Of a stretch of DNA of 64,000 nt, positions 8,769-18,654 are shown in pieces. The stretch is from Prevotella sp. (GTDB lineage Bacteria; Bacteroidota; Bacteroidia; Bacteroidales; Bacteroidaceae). Position 1 is the stretch's first letter. Each line of letters begins with the position of its first letter. The notes beneath the pieces were generated by a model that was given only the letters and a program-made list of their open reading frames with translations, searched no databases and had not been told where the DNA came from. The DNA is taken from the NCBI GenBank assembly GCA_017538105.1, contig JAFYJN010000050.1:1-64000 (forward strand), given 5' to 3'. The position numbers and the translations under genes are program-made.

Positions 8769-10781
8769 ATGAAACACTATATATTAAATATGAAATCCCT
8801 TTTGTGCGGTTCGATGCTGCTGTTGGCCGCAGGAGCTTCCCTTACCTCCTGCACCGATTGGCTTGAAAAAGACCCCGAGGCTATCGTGGCTGAGGACGAG
8901 GCATTCAAGAACTACCGCAATTTCCAGGGATATATCGAGGAAATCTACAACATGATTCCCGATAAGGAAAAAGTGAACTACTGTACCGCCTGGAATTTCG
9001 GCGACGATGCAGTACACAACCCCGAAGGCTATGCACACATGGACCATCAGGTGGACCTGGGTAACTACCGCAACTGGTACACCAACTCACAGTGCTGGCT
9101 GAACGGTGACAGGAGCTCGCTATGGAGAAACTCCTGGTACAGTATCCGCAAGTGCAACATGGGTATTGAGAAGATCAAGTCGCTCGTCGGTACTGACGAA
9201 GAGCGCGACCTCCTGCTCGGACAGTTGTATTTCTTCCGTGCTTGGTGGCATTTCGAACTGATGTGCTACTTCGGCGGTCTGCCTTACATCGACCAAGCCT
9301 TTGAGGCTGCGTCGATTCCCGAACTGCCGCGCCTTTCCTTCCAGGAATGTGCCGACCGCTGTGCCGAGGACTTCCTGATGGCCTACGACCTCCTCCCCTT
9401 CGACTGGGACGAGACATTGGCTGGCCAGCAGACATTCGGCAAGAACGACCTTCGCGTCAACAAGTTCATGGCCCTCTGCTACCTGGGCAAGTGCTATCTC
9501 TGGGCTGGTTCTCCCCTCATGAAAGAGTTTGAGAAGACCAAGGATGGCGGTGTCGCCCAACTGTTAGGTGCCAGTGCCAACGGCAAGACCTACGATTATG
9601 ACGTGGCCTATTGCAAGAAGGCTGCCGAGGCTTTAGGCAAGGCGCTTGACTTGGTGAACAAAGGCACCGTGAAGTACAAGCTTGCAGAATATAAATATTC
9701 CAATATCTACGACCACGAGCGTGATGAAAATGCCGAGTCGTGCTACGCCGACATATTCTGGACAGAAAAGCAGAACTGGAACATGCCCGGTTCCACCGAG
9801 GCCATCTTCCGCGGTGCCTACCCGGGAGTGAACTCCGCCAACTGGAACTGTGCCAAGATTTTCGGTCCGAAGGTGGCCGGTCTGGTACACCATGACAACA
9901 TCATCCACCATCCGACGGCGAACCTCATCGACCAGTACGGAATGGCTAATGGCCAGCCCATCTATCTGGTGCAGAACGGTGAATACGTGCTGAACCCCGC
10001 CTCGGGATGGGATCCTGAACATCCCTACAAAGACCGCGACCCCCGTTTCTATCATGACATCGTGTTCGACGGTTTCCACTATGTGCTCAATACCGATGGT
10101 TTGACTGCCGCCCAGAAGAAACTTGAATACTGTGACCTCTTCACCGGTGGTGCCATGCGTGACGTGGACCATGGCAGCAGCACGGGCTATTTCATCCAGA
10201 AACTGGTGCCTCACCAGAACAACGAAGGAGACAGATGGTATGATTGGGACCACGCCTTCCAGTGCTACCTTCCTTACATGCGCCTTGCCGACATCTATCT
10301 GATGTATGCCGAGGCCCAGGCAGCCATCGCCACAACTGCCTCCGACCTGAAAGACAAGCCCACCTATTGTCCGAGCCTCTCGGCAGTAGATGCCATCAAT
10401 GCGCTGCGCGACCGCGTGAATACCGACGACTATCCTATGGAGCATGTGCAGCCCAACCTCATGGACACCCGCGAGCACTTCATTGATGAAGTACGCCGTG
10501 AGCGTGCCGTGGAGCTGTCGTTCGAAGGCTTCCGCTGGTGCGACCTTCAGCGTTGGTTGCTCCTCACCGAGCCGCCTTACACAGTGAAATACTCTCATGA
10601 GTTCGAGCGTCTAGAAGAGGCCTCGTGGTTCAAGGAACACGACCCGAAAGACGCGAAGGTGGGCAACTTCCACAAGGAAGAGCTGATTACCAGGCCTCTG
10701 ATAGAAAAGCACTACTGGTTCCCCCTTCCCGACAAGGATATTTATCTTTACGAAGGATTCCCACAAAATCCCGGATGGTAA
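8769..10781 (+). CDS. xusB: SusD-like surface lipoprotein (XusB type)
   Basis: This 670-residue protein is the likely partner lid of the upstream SusC. The signal peptide ends in a lipobox (SLTSC, Cys near residue 28), followed by an acidic patch that fits surface export. The body shows SusD hallmarks: the TPR-like helical part with FFRAWWHFELMCYFGGLPY near 155-175, a long variable middle, and the RagB/SusD end with RRERAVELSFEGFRWCDLQRW near 575-595. It begins 24 bases after xusA stops. It is larger than the usual 500-600 residues, which fits a complex, branched ligand. Binding of xylan chains is inferred from the locus, not seen in residues. Confidence 0.92.
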   Translation: MKHYILNMKSLLCGSMLLLAAGASLTSCTDWLEKDPEAIVAEDEAFKNYRNFQGYIEEIYNMIPDKEKVNYCTAWNFGDDAVHNPEGYAHMDHQVDLGNYRNWYTNSQCWLNGDRSSLWRNSWYSIRKCNMGIEKIKSLVGTDEERDLLLGQLYFFRAWWHFELMCYFGGLPYIDQAFEAASIPELPRLSFQECADRCAEDFLMAYDLLPFDWDETLAGQQTFGKNDLRVNKFMALCYLGKCYLWAGSPLMKEFEKTKDGGVAQLLGASANGKTYDYDVAYCKKAAEALGKALDLVNKGTVKYKLAEYKYSNIYDHERDENAESCYADIFWTEKQNWNMPGSTEAIFRGAYPGVNSANWNCAKIFGPKVAGLVHHDNIIHHPTANLIDQYGMANGQPIYLVQNGEYVLNPASGWDPEHPYKDRDPRFYHDIVFDGFHYVLNTDGLTAAQKKLEYCDLFTGGAMRDVDHGSSTGYFIQKLVPHQNNEGDRWYDWDHAFQCYLPYMRLADIYLMYAEAQAAIATTASDLKDKPTYCPSLSAVDAINALRDRVNTDDYPMEHVQPNLMDTREHFIDEVRRERAVELSFEGFRWCDLQRWLLLTEPPYTVKYSHEFERLEEASWFKEHDPKDAKVGNFHKEELITRPLIEKHYWFPLPDKDIYLYEGFPQNPGW

Positions 10782-10798
10782 CAGATGAAACTTAGAAC

Positions 10799-13708
10799 AT
10801 GAAGATTATGAAAAAGATACAGACAAACATTTTTCTCTTTGCCGTATTAGCCGGGGTTTCACTGTCGGGTAGTGCGCAGACTGCAGAGGATGTTGATTCC
10901 ACAGTCGTTAAAAAGAAAGTGCATGTAGCTTTCAGAGACAAGGATGCCGACCATCTTCTCGGAGGTGTCTCCTACGTCGATATGGAAGAGCTGCTGAAGA
11001 AGGACCACACCATGAGCAGCTTGGAAGACTTGAATGGTCTTGTCGGCGGCTGGAACGGCAACAACCTCTGGGGCATGGACAACGACCGTCTCGACAATAA
11101 CGACAACAGCAACCTCCCCTTGGTGATTATCGACGGTATCAAACGCCCGTCGAACAACGTGCTCCCTACGGAAATTGAGCAGGTCACCTTCCTGAAAGGT
11201 GCTCAAGCCGTGGTGCTCTACGGCCCCAAGGCCGCCAAGGGAGCCATCGTCATCACCACCAAACGCGGTAAGGTGGACGGCCTTCAGATTGACGTCAACG
11301 CCAATACTGGCTTCCATGTCGCCAAGGCTTTCCCCGAGTATCTCGGCTCGGCAGAATACATGACTCTTTACAACGAGGCACGTGCCAATGACGGTCAAGA
11401 ACCCAGATACAGCCAGGCGGACATCTACAATCATGCCTCCGGGTTGAATCCCTACCGTTATCCCAACATCAATTACTATTCCGACGAGTATGTGCGCAAG
11501 GTATATAACCGTTCCGACGCGACCGTGGAGGTACAGGGTGGCGGCCAACGTGCCCACTTCTATACGAACATCAACTACTATCGTCTGGAAGACCTCCTCA
11601 ACTTCGGTCCTGCCAAGGACAACTATACCGACCGCTTCAGCGTGCGTGGTAACGTTGACCTGATGATCAATAGGCTCGTCAAGGGATTTGCCAATGCCAG
11701 CGCCACCTTCTACAATGCACACCAGAACAAAGGCAACTTCTGGCAAGAGGCAGCTACCATGCGCCCGAACTTCCCCGAGAATGCAGCGCCGCTGATTCCC
11801 ATCGACATGGTTGATCCCAATGCCACCCAGGCACTGGCCATCCTTGGCAAGTCGCTGAACCTGCTCGACGGAAAGTATTTCCCCGGCGGCACGAAGGCCA
11901 CCCAGGAAAATATCATCGCCAACTGCTACTTCGGCGGCCGTACCCAAGCCGTCAGCCGTCAGTTCCAGTTCGATGCCGGTATCAACTATGACATGGACAA
12001 GTTCGTGAAAGGCTTGTCTTTCAAGACCATTTTCGCCATCGACTACGCTGCCAACTACAGCCTTTCGTACAACAACAAGTACGCGGTGTTCATCCCCACA
12101 TGGAGTAACTACGACTCCGAGGACGCCATCGTGGCTCTCACCCAGCAGAACGACGAAATCGTGACCGGCCACATGTCCATGGGGGACACCAAATACCGCC
12201 AGACCATCAGCTGGAACGGTCATTTCGACTACGACCACATCTTCAGCGGTCGTCACCATGTCACGGGTATGCTGCTTGCCAACATGTACACCACCACGTC
12301 GAGCGGCACCTACCACCGTTACACCAATGCCAATATAGGCTTGCAGGCGGGCTACGACTTCATGGAGCGTTATTTTGCCGACATCTCGGTAGCAGGTGTA
12401 CATTCCGCACGCCTTCCCGAAGGCAACCGCAATGCCCTCTCGCCCTCCTTCACCCTGGGCTGGAACATTGCCAAGGAGCCTTTCATGCAGGGCAGTTTTG
12501 TGGATGACCTCTTGCTCAGCGCTTCATACAGCGACCTGAACGAGGATGCCGACGTGTATATGGGCGATAAGGAATACTATCTCTACGACGCTTTGTGGGC
12601 TACAGCCGGCAGCGGCTTCCAATGGAATGAAGGCACGACGGCCGACCTCACCTATTCGACAGCAGGTAGCAACCCCGCCTTGGACTTCATCCACCGCAAG
12701 GAGTTCTCCGTGAACCTCCGTGGCTCGTTCTTCAACAAACTGCTCAGGGCCGAATTGACGTTCTTCAATACGGATATGAACGGTTATATCATCAAGAATC
12801 CCACCACGTTCCCCTCACACCTGGCGAACGGTCTTTCCAGCGGTACGTTCAAGCCTGCCATCAACAACGATATCCTGAACCGCAAAGGTCTTGACTTCAG
12901 CGTATCTGCACAGAAGCAGCTCGGCCAGGTGTTTGCGCAAGTGGGTGTTGTGGGCACCTATCTCACGACAGAATACAAGAAGTATGATGAACTGCCCGAG
13001 TACGACAACCTGAAAGTTGAAGGTCATTCCTTAGACGCTATCCGCGGTTACAGATGTTTGGGCTTCTACTCGGCCGACGACTTCACCTATGACGAATCAG
13101 GCAAGGTGAAAGACGTGAGACCTGACCTCCCAAAGCCGAGAATCGGCGGTACCATCAGGCCTGGTGACCTGAAATACGAGGATGTCAACGGCGACGGTAT
13201 CATCTCCGACAAAGACTTGGTGGACCTTGGCAAGAGCGGTGCCTACGGCGCTCCCCTCACGCTGGGCGTCAACCTCACGCTGAAGTACAAGAACTTCACG
13301 CTCTTCATGTTGGGCAACGGCCAGTTCGGTGCCTATGGTATGAAGAACAACACCTACTACTATATGCAGTATGAAGACAAGTACTCGGTGAATGCTCGCG
13401 GCCGCTGGACTCCTGAAACGGCAGACATTGCCACTCATCCCCGTCTAACAACATCAACCCATGCCAACAATGGTGCCGCTTCCACCTTCTGGATGTACAG
13501 CACCGACCGTTTCGACCTCCGCAAGGTACAGCTCACCTACGACTTCCCGCAGGACATGTTCCAGGGCAAATGGGTGAAAGCGCTGTCGGTCTATCTTAAC
13601 GGAAACGACCTCCTGACCTTCTCAAAGAACAGGAAGATCATGGAGACCAGCGTCGGCTACGCGCCCCAGACCCGTTTCTATAATCTTGGTGTGAAGGTAA
13701 CCCTTTAA
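10799..13708 (+). CDS. xusC: Second SusC-like TonB-dependent transporter (XusC type), without N-terminal extension domain
   Basis: This 969-residue outer-membrane transporter is about 94 residues shorter than XusA. After the signal peptide (cleavage near SGSAQ, residue 27) it goes almost straight into the plug (LPLVIIDGIKRPSNNVLPTE near 105-125, then VTFLKGAQAVVLYGPKAAKGAIVITTKR). It lacks the carboxypeptidase-regulatory-like sandwich present in XusA. The barrel ends in FYNLGVKVTL. A calcium-type loop DVNGDGIISDKD lies near 800-810, a feature often seen in SusC proteins. It starts 17 bases after xusB. A different oligosaccharide length or side-chain pattern from that of XusA/XusB is a reasonable guess. 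Confidence 0.92.
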   Translation: MKIMKKIQTNIFLFAVLAGVSLSGSAQTAEDVDSTVVKKKVHVAFRDKDADHLLGGVSYVDMEELLKKDHTMSSLEDLNGLVGGWNGNNLWGMDNDRLDNNDNSNLPLVIIDGIKRPSNNVLPTEIEQVTFLKGAQAVVLYGPKAAKGAIVITTKRGKVDGLQIDVNANTGFHVAKAFPEYLGSAEYMTLYNEARANDGQEPRYSQADIYNHASGLNPYRYPNINYYSDEYVRKVYNRSDATVEVQGGGQRAHFYTNINYYRLEDLLNFGPAKDNYTDRFSVRGNVDLMINRLVKGFANASATFYNAHQNKGNFWQEAATMRPNFPENAAPLIPIDMVDPNATQALAILGKSLNLLDGKYFPGGTKATQENIIANCYFGGRTQAVSRQFQFDAGINYDMDKFVKGLSFKTIFAIDYAANYSLSYNNKYAVFIPTWSNYDSEDAIVALTQQNDEIVTGHMSMGDTKYRQTISWNGHFDYDHIFSGRHHVTGMLLANMYTTTSSGTYHRYTNANIGLQAGYDFMERYFADISVAGVHSARLPEGNRNALSPSFTLGWNIAKEPFMQGSFVDDLLLSASYSDLNEDADVYMGDKEYYLYDALWATAGSGFQWNEGTTADLTYSTAGSNPALDFIHRKEFSVNLRGSFFNKLLRAELTFFNTDMNGYIIKNPTTFPSHLANGLSSGTFKPAINNDILNRKGLDFSVSAQKQLGQVFAQVGVVGTYLTTEYKKYDELPEYDNLKVEGHSLDAIRGYRCLGFYSADDFTYDESGKVKDVRPDLPKPRIGGTIRPGDLKYEDVNGDGIISDKDLVDLGKSGAYGAPLTLGVNLTLKYKNFTLFMLGNGQFGAYGMKNNTYYYMQYEDKYSVNARGRWTPETADIATHPRLTTSTHANNGAASTFWMYSTDRFDLRKVQLTYDFPQDMFQGKWVKALSVYLNGNDLLTFSKNRKIMETSVGYAPQTRFYNLGVKVTL

Positions 13709-13745
13709 TTGATAATTGGCAATCAACAACTGATAATTGAAAATT

Positions 13746-15596
13746 ATGATGACTACTATATATAATAAGGTATCGGCAGCGTTGTGCTGCACACTCCTTC
13801 TTTGCACACTCTGTGTCATGACATCATGCGACGACATGTTCGAACCTGCTGACGAGAACAACCGTCCGGAGGAGGCCATGTACGAGGAGTCACAGTATGC
13901 CCACGGCCTGCTGATGTATGGATATGGGCGTCTTCCTTACCTGACCACCACGACGACGGATGTCGCCACCGACGACGCCGCCTATAACGTGTCGAGCAAC
14001 GCTTACAGCCTCATGGCCACCAGTTCGTGGACTGCCGACGAGGGCCACAACCCCGTGTCGCAGTGGAATGCCTGCAAGGACGGCATCCAGTATATCAACC
14101 TCTTCCTCACCAAGGTGGACAAAGTGAAGTGGGCTCCCAGTGCCGAATCCAAGCAGCAGATGTTCATCGATCGTCTGAAGGGTGAAGCCTATGGCCTTCG
14201 TGCCGTACTCTATTACCATCTGCTTCAGGCTCACGGTGGCTATGCCGACGACGGTGTTCTCTATGGCGTGCCCTTGCTGACCGAACCAGAAGACGGTAGC
14301 TCCGACTTCAACCAGCCGCGTGCCACCTTTGCCGACTGCGTGAAGCAGTGCTTTGAGGACTGCGACAACGCCATGGCCCTGTTGCCTGCTGACTATGAAG
14401 ATATCAGCAGCAACGACGAAATCCCAGAAAAGTACCTGGCACTCGGCGCCAACTACTCCAATTACAACCTCATCTTCGGCAGCAGGTCCAAGAACCTGAT
14501 GTCCGGCAAGATTGCCGAGGCTGTCAAGGCACAGGTCGCCCTGCTTGCCGCCAGTCCCGCCTTCCGCGACCAGAGCGGTGTCACCTCCGCCGAGGCTGCC
14601 ACCATGTGTGCGAATGTCCTCAAACGCATCGGTGGACTGGAGGGTTTCGACCCCACCGGCAACATCTGGTACAAGAACAAGACGAAACTGGAGCCCAGCG
14701 CATCGGAAATGCCTGAGATTCTCTGGCGTGCCGACCGCAGTAAGAATGCCACGCAGGAACGTGATAACTTCCCTCCCTCGCTCTATGGCAACGGTCGTGT
14801 CAATCCTTCGCAGAATCTCGTGGATGCCTTCCCCATGCGCAATGGTCTTCCCATCACCGATTCCCGTTCGGGATATAATCCGAAAGACCCGTATGCCAAC
14901 CGCGACCCGCGTCTGAAGGACAACGTGCTCTACAACGGAACGCGTTTCAGACAGGTCGTCATCATCACGGGCACCTATCCCAATGAAGATGGTAAGAACG
15001 ACGACAACATCAAGCATCTCGCCACATCCACTATTACTGGTTATTACCTGCTGAAACTTCTCCGCGACGATGTCAATCCCCAGGGTAGTTCCACCATCGA
15101 GCAACAGCACATCTATCCGCGCATCCGTTACACCGAAATCTTCTTAGCCTATGCCGAGGCAGCGAACGATGCGTGGGGACCCAAGAGCGACCCCACAGGT
15201 GTCGGTTTCACGGCTTACGACGTCATCAAGGCCATCCGCGAACGTGCCGGTCTGGGCACCAACGAGATTGGCCAGCCTCTTCCCGAAGGCGATACCTACT
15301 TGGAAGAGTGCGCCGCTGACCAAGCGAAGATGACCAACCTCATCCGTAACGAGCGCCGTCTGGAGCTCTGCTTTGAGAACAAACGTTTCTGGGACCTCCG
15401 CCGTTGGATGCTTCCTCTGAACGAAGGTATCAAGGGCATGCAGGTTGACCGCAACGAGGAAACGGGTGAACTCACCTATACTATCATTGACGTGGAGAAT
15501 CGTAATTACGACAGTTCCTATCAGTGGTACGGCCCGATTCCCAAGAGTGAAGTCCTGAAATGGAGCAATCTCAAGCAAAACAAGGGTTGGCAATAA
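13746..15596 (+). CDS. xusD: Second SusD-like surface lipoprotein (XusD type)
   Basis: This 616-residue lid protein is paired with XusC. The open frame reaches back to a TTG at 13737, but ATG at 13746 gives a standard signal peptide and is preferred. The lipobox is LCVMTSC, followed by acidic DDMFEPADE. The SusD signature is present: GEAYGLRAVLYYHLLQAHGGYAD near 155-180 and RNERRLELCFENKRFWDLRRWMLPL near 540-565. It ends in a typical GPIPKSEVLKWSNLKQNKGW. The gap from xusC is 37 bases. It should capture xylan fragments for the XusC channel. Confidence 0.92.
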   Translation: MMTTIYNKVSAALCCTLLLCTLCVMTSCDDMFEPADENNRPEEAMYEESQYAHGLLMYGYGRLPYLTTTTTDVATDDAAYNVSSNAYSLMATSSWTADEGHNPVSQWNACKDGIQYINLFLTKVDKVKWAPSAESKQQMFIDRLKGEAYGLRAVLYYHLLQAHGGYADDGVLYGVPLLTEPEDGSSDFNQPRATFADCVKQCFEDCDNAMALLPADYEDISSNDEIPEKYLALGANYSNYNLIFGSRSKNLMSGKIAEAVKAQVALLAASPAFRDQSGVTSAEAATMCANVLKRIGGLEGFDPTGNIWYKNKTKLEPSASEMPEILWRADRSKNATQERDNFPPSLYGNGRVNPSQNLVDAFPMRNGLPITDSRSGYNPKDPYANRDPRLKDNVLYNGTRFRQVVIITGTYPNEDGKNDDNIKHLATSTITGYYLLKLLRDDVNPQGSSTIEQQHIYPRIRYTEIFLAYAEAANDAWGPKSDPTGVGFTAYDVIKAIRERAGLGTNEIGQPLPEGDTYLEECAADQAKMTNLIRNERRLELCFENKRFWDLRRWMLPLNEGIKGMQVDRNEETGELTYTIIDVENRNYDSSYQWYGPIPKSEVLKWSNLKQNKGWQ

Positions 15597-15637
15597 TGAG
15601 CAAAGCGTATTGAGAATGAATTAAGAGTTAAGATATT

Positions 15638-16765
15638 ATGATGATACTCAAGAAATATTTTTACGGAATAGTACTGGGAGCCGTGTCTCTCGCATTCACC
15701 TCGTGTTATAATGCCGATACCGACTTCCCCGACTATGAAGGAGGAACAACAGCCTACTTCGCCTACCAGTATCCGGTACGCACACTCGTGCTTGGCAACG
15801 ACATTTATGACAACACGCTCGACAACGCGCACAAGTGTCAGATATGGGCTACCATGGGCGGTGCCTATGGAGGCCGCAACGCCACGGTGCATTTCGTCGT
15901 CGACGAGTCACTCTGTGACAACCTCTATTTCGTTGACGAGGGCGGCAACGCCTCAACGCCTGTGATGCCCATGCCAACGGCCTACTACACCCTTTCGGGC
16001 AACACCATTTCCTACAACGGCGAACCTCGAGGCTATGTAGAAGTGCAGTTCACCGATGCGTTCTTCAACGATGAGAAAGCCATCGAGAACACCTACGTCA
16101 TTCCGTTGCGGATGACTGACGTGAAAGGCATCGACCAAATTCTCGTGGGCACACCGCGTCAAGGCTTCTCGCCAGTACGCCAAAATGCTGAAGAATGGGC
16201 AACGCTCCCCAAGGACTATGTGCTCTACTGTGTGAAGTACATGAACCCCTGGCAAGGCAAATACATTCGCCGCGGCGTTGACAACGTGACAGAGAAAGGT
16301 ACCACTACCACCGTCGTCCGCAAGGACATGTCGTTCATCAACACCGACCCCGAGCGTTACACGGAGAACCCTGTGAACCAGAACGATGAGGTGTGTGGCA
16401 TTACCACGAAGAACATGTCGCAGGCCATCTTCCCCGTATCGTTCAAGACTTCGGGAGCCTCGATATCCTGCAATCTCATCCTCACCTTCAACGGTAACAC
16501 CTGCACCATTTCCACCGATGATGAGAACGTGACGGCCAGCGGCTCGGGCGAGTTCATCACCAAGGGAACGGAGCGTCCTGAATATAAGGACTATCAGTGG
16601 GGAAACATGAATGGCGAACCTGTGCAGCGCGACATTCTCCGCCTGTCTTACCAAGTCAATTTTGCAGACAAAGACATTCAAGTGTCCACAGCCGACACGT
16701 TGGTTGTCCAGACACGAGAGTCAAACAAGAGAGAATTCTTCTCTCCCAAATTTGTTAAACCATAA
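15638..16765 (+). CDS. xusE: Surface lipoprotein with DUF1735 and DUF5627-like domains (XusE type)
   Basis: This 375-residue protein has a lipoprotein signal (LAFTSC, Cys near residue 24). Residues about 30-150 look like the DUF1735 (BT_3987-type) beta-sandwich common in PUL surface glycan-binding proteins: HFVVDESLCDNL, then a proline-rich link and YYTLSGNTISY. The second half (about 180-375) has the build of the DUF5627 partner domain, with GTPRQGFSPVR and KDYVLYCVKYMNPWQGKYIRRG. It lies 41 bases after xusD and 15 bases before the GH10-like gene, the place of xusE in known xylan loci. A non-catalytic xylan-holding role on the cell surface is inferred. Confidence 0.85.
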   Translation: MMILKKYFYGIVLGAVSLAFTSCYNADTDFPDYEGGTTAYFAYQYPVRTLVLGNDIYDNTLDNAHKCQIWATMGGAYGGRNATVHFVVDESLCDNLYFVDEGGNASTPVMPMPTAYYTLSGNTISYNGEPRGYVEVQFTDAFFNDEKAIENTYVIPLRMTDVKGIDQILVGTPRQGFSPVRQNAEEWATLPKDYVLYCVKYMNPWQGKYIRRGVDNVTEKGTTTTVVRKDMSFINTDPERYTENPVNQNDEVCGITTKNMSQAIFPVSFKTSGASISCNLILTFNGNTCTISTDDENVTASGSGEFITKGTERPEYKDYQWGNMNGEPVQRDILRLSYQVNFADKDIQVSTADTLVVQTRESNKREFFSPKFVKP

Positions 16766-16772
16766 AAGGAGG
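16766..16772 (+). promoter_or_regulatory. Strong Shine-Dalgarno sequence
   Basis: AAGGAGG stands eight bases before the ATG at 16781. Such a full anti-16S match is rare in this genome type and at the other starts in this window, so this gene may be translated more strongly than its operon mates. Confidence 0.7.
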
Positions 16773-16780
16773 CTTAGGAT

Positions 16781-18430
16781 ATGAAAATGTATTTAAAAAA
16801 CGGTCTCTTCATGTTGGCTGCCGGCTTATTTGCCGTTGCCTGTGCCGACTATAATGTGACCGATGATTTCATTGCCCAACCAGACCCCAGTAGCGTTGTT
16901 CCTTACAGCGACCTGCAGCCTGTCAAGTCGTATATCGACAGAGCCAACTATCCGAATCTGTCACTTGGCGCTACGCTCAAAGTGTCGGAATTCAACAAGC
17001 AGGAAATGGCTCACGCCGCTGCTGTCACCAACTTCGACAATATCGCCTTCGGCACCACGCTGATGTCGGGTTCTATTATCAATGCCCGTGGCGTGATGAA
17101 CTTCCTCGACATGAGCGATCTGCTCGACCATGTGGAAGAGATTGGCTATGAGGTGTATGGCAGTCCCATTGCGGCCAATGCCAACCAGGCTGATGACTGG
17201 CTGAACATGCTGACGGCCCCCATCGAGATTCCCGTGGACTACGTGGAGGGCCAGGAAGTCGATTACACGACGATGACCACGTTCGAAGGTACCGTAGAGA
17301 AGGGTTCGGCTTCCATCGTGGAATATGACGGTGCGAACGCCCTTAAGGTCGGTACTGCCTCGAATGTCCGCATCATCGAAGGTTTCGAGGTGGACCCCAA
17401 CGCCAAATACACCACTACTTTCTGGGCAAAGGCCGACAAGCAGGCTTCATTCGACATCACCTTTTCAGGCAACCATGTCGATGGTACCGGTCCTAACGGC
17501 AAATGGGTGGTAAAACCCGGCAAATGGACCAAGATCGTGGTCGAGTCGAAGAGCTCACCCGACGAGACGGAAGGTTACCTGAGAATAGAGAACTCGCGTT
17601 CGGCAGTTGTCTATATCCAAAAGGCACAGGTGGGCTACTATCCTGACAACCACCGTCCGCAGACAGCCCAGGAGATTTCCGACACCATCCACTATGCCAT
17701 CAATGCCTGGTGCGACGGTCTGATGAAGATTAACAGAGGACGTATCAACCTCTTCGACCTCATCGACGAGCCCATCGACGCCAATGCTGTTCTTGACAAC
17801 GGCATGTTCGACCTGAAGCACTCCTCAGAGAAGGTCTTCTGGCAGGACATCTTCGGCAGCGAGAACTATGCTCCGACAGTATCCAAGGCTGCCAGCGCCG
17901 CCTTTGAGAGACATGGAGGCAATCCCTCCGAGCTGAAGTTCTTCATCAGCGAGATTGGTCTGGAAGATCAGCAAAAGATGGAGAGCCTGAAATATTGGAT
18001 TGGCATCTGGGATTCCAAGGGAGCCAAGATCGACGGCATCAACGCCAAGCTGAGCCTTACCTATAGCGAGGACGCTACCAAGCAGGCCGCCAACGAGGCC
18101 TCTCTCGACAAACTGCTCGACGAACTCGCCTCTACCGGCAAGCTCGTCCGCCTCTCCAACTTCGACATCAAATACCAGGATGCAGAAGGAGGAAATGTCT
18201 CGGCCAAGGATATCACTGAAGCCCAGCGTCAGCAGTTGGCGGACTACTACGGCTACGTCATCAAGAGCTATATGGCCAAGATTCCTCACGACAAGCAGGC
18301 CGGCATCTGCAAGGGCAACATGGCTGACACCTCCGACCCCGTGGGTCTCTGGTCTATCGACAAGGATAGCCGCGACTGGGTGCGTACAGCCACCTACAAG
18401 GCGTTCTGCGATGCGTTGAGCGGAAAGTAA
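16781..18430 (+). CDS. GH10-like surface protein with inserted carbohydrate-binding module; nucleophile lost
   Basis: This 549-residue lipoprotein (VACADYN, Cys near 21) occupies the place of Xyn10C in XUS loci. The GH10 barrel is split. The N-terminal strands (about 55-150: LGATLKVSEFNK, NARGVMNFLDMSDLLDHVEEIGYEVYGSPI) are followed by a beta-sandwich insert (about 165-295, CBM4/22-like) and the C-terminal half (about 300-549). The acid/base Glu is kept in FDLIDEP (E330). The segment matching the usual T-E-L-D nucleophile motif reads L-S-N-F-D, so Glu is replaced by Asn at residue 460. The normal GHtLvWH motif after strand 3 is also gone (YGSPIAANANQADDW). It is therefore read as a non-catalytic xylan-binding protein, probably a surface glycan-binding protein. 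Homology to GH10 is clear to me; loss of activity is inferred. Confidence 0.8.
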   Translation: MKMYLKNGLFMLAAGLFAVACADYNVTDDFIAQPDPSSVVPYSDLQPVKSYIDRANYPNLSLGATLKVSEFNKQEMAHAAAVTNFDNIAFGTTLMSGSIINARGVMNFLDMSDLLDHVEEIGYEVYGSPIAANANQADDWLNMLTAPIEIPVDYVEGQEVDYTTMTTFEGTVEKGSASIVEYDGANALKVGTASNVRIIEGFEVDPNAKYTTTFWAKADKQASFDITFSGNHVDGTGPNGKWVVKPGKWTKIVVESKSSPDETEGYLRIENSRSAVVYIQKAQVGYYPDNHRPQTAQEISDTIHYAINAWCDGLMKINRGRINLFDLIDEPIDANAVLDNGMFDLKHSSEKVFWQDIFGSENYAPTVSKAASAAFERHGGNPSELKFFISEIGLEDQQKMESLKYWIGIWDSKGAKIDGINAKLSLTYSEDATKQAANEASLDKLLDELASTGKLVRLSNFDIKYQDAEGGNVSAKDITEAQRQQLADYYGYVIKSYMAKIPHDKQAGICKGNMADTSDPVGLWSIDKDSRDWVRTATYKAFCDALSGK

Positions 18431-18438
18431 TACTCTGA

Positions 18439-18588
18439 GGGAGTTAAATAGGGAGTTAAAAAGGAAGTTAAAATGGAAGTTAATCGCTTTGCGATGGACA
18501 AATGACTGAAGTTAAAAAGGAAGTTAATCTCTTCGCGATGGACAATAGATGAGCGATATGCTTTCTAACTCCCTATTTATTACTTCCG
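18439..18588. repeat. Tandem-repeat hairpin element, GGAAGTTAAAAT alphabet
   Basis: Units such as GGGAGTTAAATA and GGAAGTTAAAAT run rightwards from about 18439, interrupted by CGCTTTGCGATGG and CTTCGCGATGG. They end at GGACAATA (18540-18547). After a short loop, inverted units (TAACTCCCTATTTATTACTTCC) follow to about 18588, so the whole can fold back. It fills the gap between the GH10-like gene and the next CBM protein. Confidence 0.75.
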
Positions 18589-18654
18589 AGTAACAAACAC
18601 GAATTATCTTTTAACTAATTATTTTTTTCTTTAGTACTAATCAAATTATTAATT

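Noticed and set aside
10859-12403. 514-codon open frame opposite the second susC
   Set aside because: Antisense shadow of a G/C-rich gene; low-complexity Val/Gly/His composition and no start context.
13890-15110. 406-codon open frame opposite the second susD
   Set aside because: Antisense shadow; susD on the other strand has clear family motifs.
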